Source of the DNA: Terana coerulea
Taxonomy: Eukaryota; Basidiomycota; Agaricomycetes; Polyporales; Phanerochaetaceae
NCBI GenBank assembly: GCA_024811115.1
Contig: JAKOGH010000216.1
Coordinates: forward strand, 186,001 to 250,000
Direction: 5' to 3'
DNA: 64,000 nt
Shown: piece after piece, positions 61,574-64,000 of the stretch
Layout of the letters: every line of letters starts with the position of its first letter
Position numbering within the stretch: position 1 is the stretch's first letter
The notes under the pieces: model-generated
Seen by the model: only the letters and a program-made list of their open reading frames with translations
Told to the model about the DNA's origin: nothing
Database searches by the model: none
Position numbers and translations under genes: made by a program

Positions 61574-64000
61574 ATGACTACCACGCGACGCACCGGTCAT
61601 TCCGTTATCAAAACAGTCTCGGACGACGAGACGACTGATATAACGAGCGGATATGTAGGAATACCACCTGGGTGAGCATATTTGTCAAGCAGAGAACTAA
61701 TTTAATGTTCAGCGTGTGATTTGTTCTCTTCTTAGGCGTTCAAAATCCTCGAAGCGACGGCCGCGACGGTCTACACCAAGCATCGAGGGGAGAGCCTATG
61801 TGGGAAATAAACTGTTTGTATTTGTACTCATCCGTCGCGTTGAACGTCAATGAACACGTGTGAAACAGGCCCGCCGGCCTGCGCCGAATACCAGCCATCT
61901 CGAGTGGGAGCAGCTTCATAGGCAAACCGCCGCCGTCTCGCGGGTACGATCCATTCCTTCGTTCATGAATAGTTTTTGAATCATACTTCTCGACTGTCAG
62001 TTTAGACATGGAGGAGTACTCTGACCGCGAGGAGGGCGGGAGCGGGGGTTATTACGTTGGGCAGCCTTTGCGCAAGTGAGTATTGTGTAATTTTGAGCAC
62101 TGCTCAGCTGACCTAGAGTGGAATATTGTACAGAAAGAGGCGAATCATTGAAATATTCTCAAGCGACGAAGATGATTCACGGAATAGTGGTGTCCAGATT
62201 AGAACACGCGCGAAATCGCCTCCTCGTAAACGCCTCAATCGGCAAAATGCTGCAACGTCAAGGCGAATCGTCTCCCTTGTTTCCGGTGCGGATGAAGAAC
62301 AAGAAGATCCCATCGTACTCAGCTCGGACGAGGAACCCGCCAAACCCGCCGGCCGAAGTCAGCCGCGGCACAGTCCCATTGAGCCAGAAGAGCCCGAAAT
62401 ACTGTACGATGAACGCCAAGACAAGAAGGTCGAGACCGCAAATCTCAAGGTTCCTGGGGAAACGACACCGGAAGATACGGAGTCCAACGACGACGAGGAG
62501 CCCCAAATACCCATCCGGGTATTGAAGAACTTCTGCATCTACCGGCGACAATCTCACACACTCGTCAAATTTTCGCGCACGCTGGCCGATGATGAGAGCA
62601 TTGGAGCGTCTGGCGATGTGGCCGCGCATGTAGAGCCAGACGACGACAGTTCCGACGACGAAGGCCAGGAACAGCCACACCGGATTATAAACCGCGTTCG
62701 GCTGTCCGAGATCAGGGAAATCAGTGTACACGCCATCACTGAAGAGGTAACATTGGACCTTGACCCGTGAGTTTATTTCATCTCATTCATTCATCACGCA
62801 AACGAGTTATGACAATGTCTCTCTCATAGAAAGGTGTACATTCGGACCGACTACGCTTGGTACATCCTCGAGAATCCTTCAAAACAATACGAAGCCTTCT
62901 ATTCGGAGTTCTCGCTGTCGCAGACTATTTTCAACGAACTCATCACAACGGCAGTCTACAATAGGGTTCTTACGCGCACGGACTTTGTGAAGGAGTTAGA
63001 GGAACAAGAGGACCTTGATGTTAACATAGCCTGATGAAGATCTTGAGGATCCTTCTATAGTGAGTTTATACTTTCAAAGTACGTTTAATGTATGTGCGTG
63101 ACAAAACTCGTGGTAGCGAGCGTACATCCTCTCCGCGTTCAATCGACTGCAGCAAGACTGTCAGGACGGCCATCGCCTGATGTGCAAAAAACTCAAAGAA
63201 GTCCCGGCCGTCAAAGAGCTGCTTCAACCGCCGTACAGTCATAGTCCAAGCCCTGAGCTAGAGCCCGCACATCTGCTTAGCCCTTCCCCGACCGACATTT
63301 CCACATCTCGGCGGCGGCGGTGGCGTTCTTCCTCCACCTCCAGCTCCGACGAGCCAAAGCAGAAATCCGTGCAGCCCGAGCCGACAGTCGTTACTCCTAG
63401 AGTCCATGATATCTGTGCAAATCTATATCCTGACAACGAGTTCCTGGTTGTTGGGACAGATGTGCAAGAGAGCATACAGCTTACGCCTGCAGAGAGGAAG
63501 AAGCACCGCGTACACCCGAAAGACCCCTCCAAGATTGAATGGATAGAAGACAGCCGCACGGTACCGCACCACTACAAGTCCGTGCTTGTCGACGGGGTTA
63601 GATATGATATCGGCAACACGATCATGGTCCTCCCCGGAGAAGACGAAAACAAGAAGCGGGCAGAAAAGGAGAAGATTGAAAGTTCCAACCCCCATGCGGC
63701 GACCAGAGTGGTGAGTGCAACTGGTTAGTTGCAAATGACTGCTTCGCTCGAATTGTCCGCTAATACGTGCATTCCAGGTTTGCGAAGATCTGTTACCTGT
63801 ATCATGACCAGGTCACAGAGGACGAGATGATGCACGTTCAATGGTATATACATGGGGCGGCAACCATTCTTCGAGAAGCGGCGCATCCTTACGAACTCTT
63901 CCTTATGGATGAGTGCATGAACCTTAGTCTCAGCTCCATATACCAGCAGTGCAACATACGAGCGCTAGAGCCGACAGAGGAGGAGCCAATCGTGACTCCG
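61574..64000 (+). CDS. DNMT1-like DNA (cytosine-5) methyltransferase 2, with RFTS-like region; 3' end outside window
   Basis: The ATG at 61574 opens MTTTRRTGHSV. Four small exons end in GYVGIPPG, AYVGNKL, FIGKPPPSR and YYVGQPLRK. A long acidic, basic-patch-rich exon starts KKRRIIEIFSSDEDDS and contains SPPRKRLNRQ, a likely nuclear signal. Next is a folded N-terminal region resembling the RFTS/DNMT1-RFD domain: RVLKNFCIYRRQSHTLVKFS, RLSEIREISVHAITEEVTLD, TDYAWYILENPSKQYEAFY, SLSQTIFNELITTAVYNRVL, RAYILSAFNRLQQDC. A linker and TVVTPRVHDICANLYPD precede the BAH domain (VDGVRYDIGNTIMVL, WFAKICYLYHD, FLMDECMNLSLSSIYQQC), where the window ends. Frame breaks near 63031 and at a C run (63689-63693). 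The methyltransferase domain is beyond the window, so catalytic status is unknown. Confidence 0.8.

Overview
This is an intron-rich nuclear fungal sequence. Genes are broken by many 45-70 nt introns with GTRNGT donors, the gene content is basidiomycete, and genes are packed on both strands. A DNMT1-type cytosine methyltransferase pair, a QDE-1/RDR-type RNA-dependent RNA polymerase and a tyrosine-kinase-like protein kinase point to Agaricomycotina, most likely an Agaricomycete. No species can be named from the sequence alone. Introns, not the longest open frames, decide the gene models, so most boundaries inside genes come from matching splice phase to conserved protein motifs.

Layout. 0-17 kb: Gfd2/YDR514C-like nuclease-fold gene (runs off the left edge), YTH-domain m6A reader, TilS-like tRNA(Ile)-lysidine synthase, SRP40/Nopp140-like nucleolar protein, lumazine synthase, homoserine kinase, RNA-dependent RNA polymerase. 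17-21 kb: a small coiled-coil gene and about 3.5 kb with nothing recognisable. 21-33 kb: DOA1/UFD3, a tandem pair of histidine phosphatases, a VCX1-type Ca2+/H+ exchanger, a tandem pair of GNAT acetyltransferases. 33-52.6 kb: conserved housekeeping genes (ARPC1, LIS1/PAC1, methylenetetrahydrofolate reductase, RAB6/YPT6, TAP42, ATG9, KEX2, MCM7). 52.8-64 kb: a DNA methyltransferase cluster. It holds one full-length but frame-broken DNMT1-like gene without the RFTS domain, a 5' relic of another copy, a TKL kinase gene, and a second DNMT1-like gene with an RFTS-like region that runs off the right edge.

How the parts relate. Three silencing or RNA-fate genes (YTH reader, RdRP, two DNMT1-like enzymes) share the window, though they are not contiguous. 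MCM7 and the first methyltransferase are divergent across about 200 bp containing an ACGCGT box and an E2F-like GGCGGGA, which would fit S-phase co-expression of replication licensing and methylation maintenance.

Caution on frames. At least ten single-base frame breaks interrupt otherwise conserved genes, several in short homopolymers. Some lie in genes that should be essential or well conserved (RdRP, DOA1). Residual assembly indels are therefore likely and limit any pseudogene claim, although the break density is highest in the methyltransferase pair. The calls rest on reading the sequence; no database search was run.
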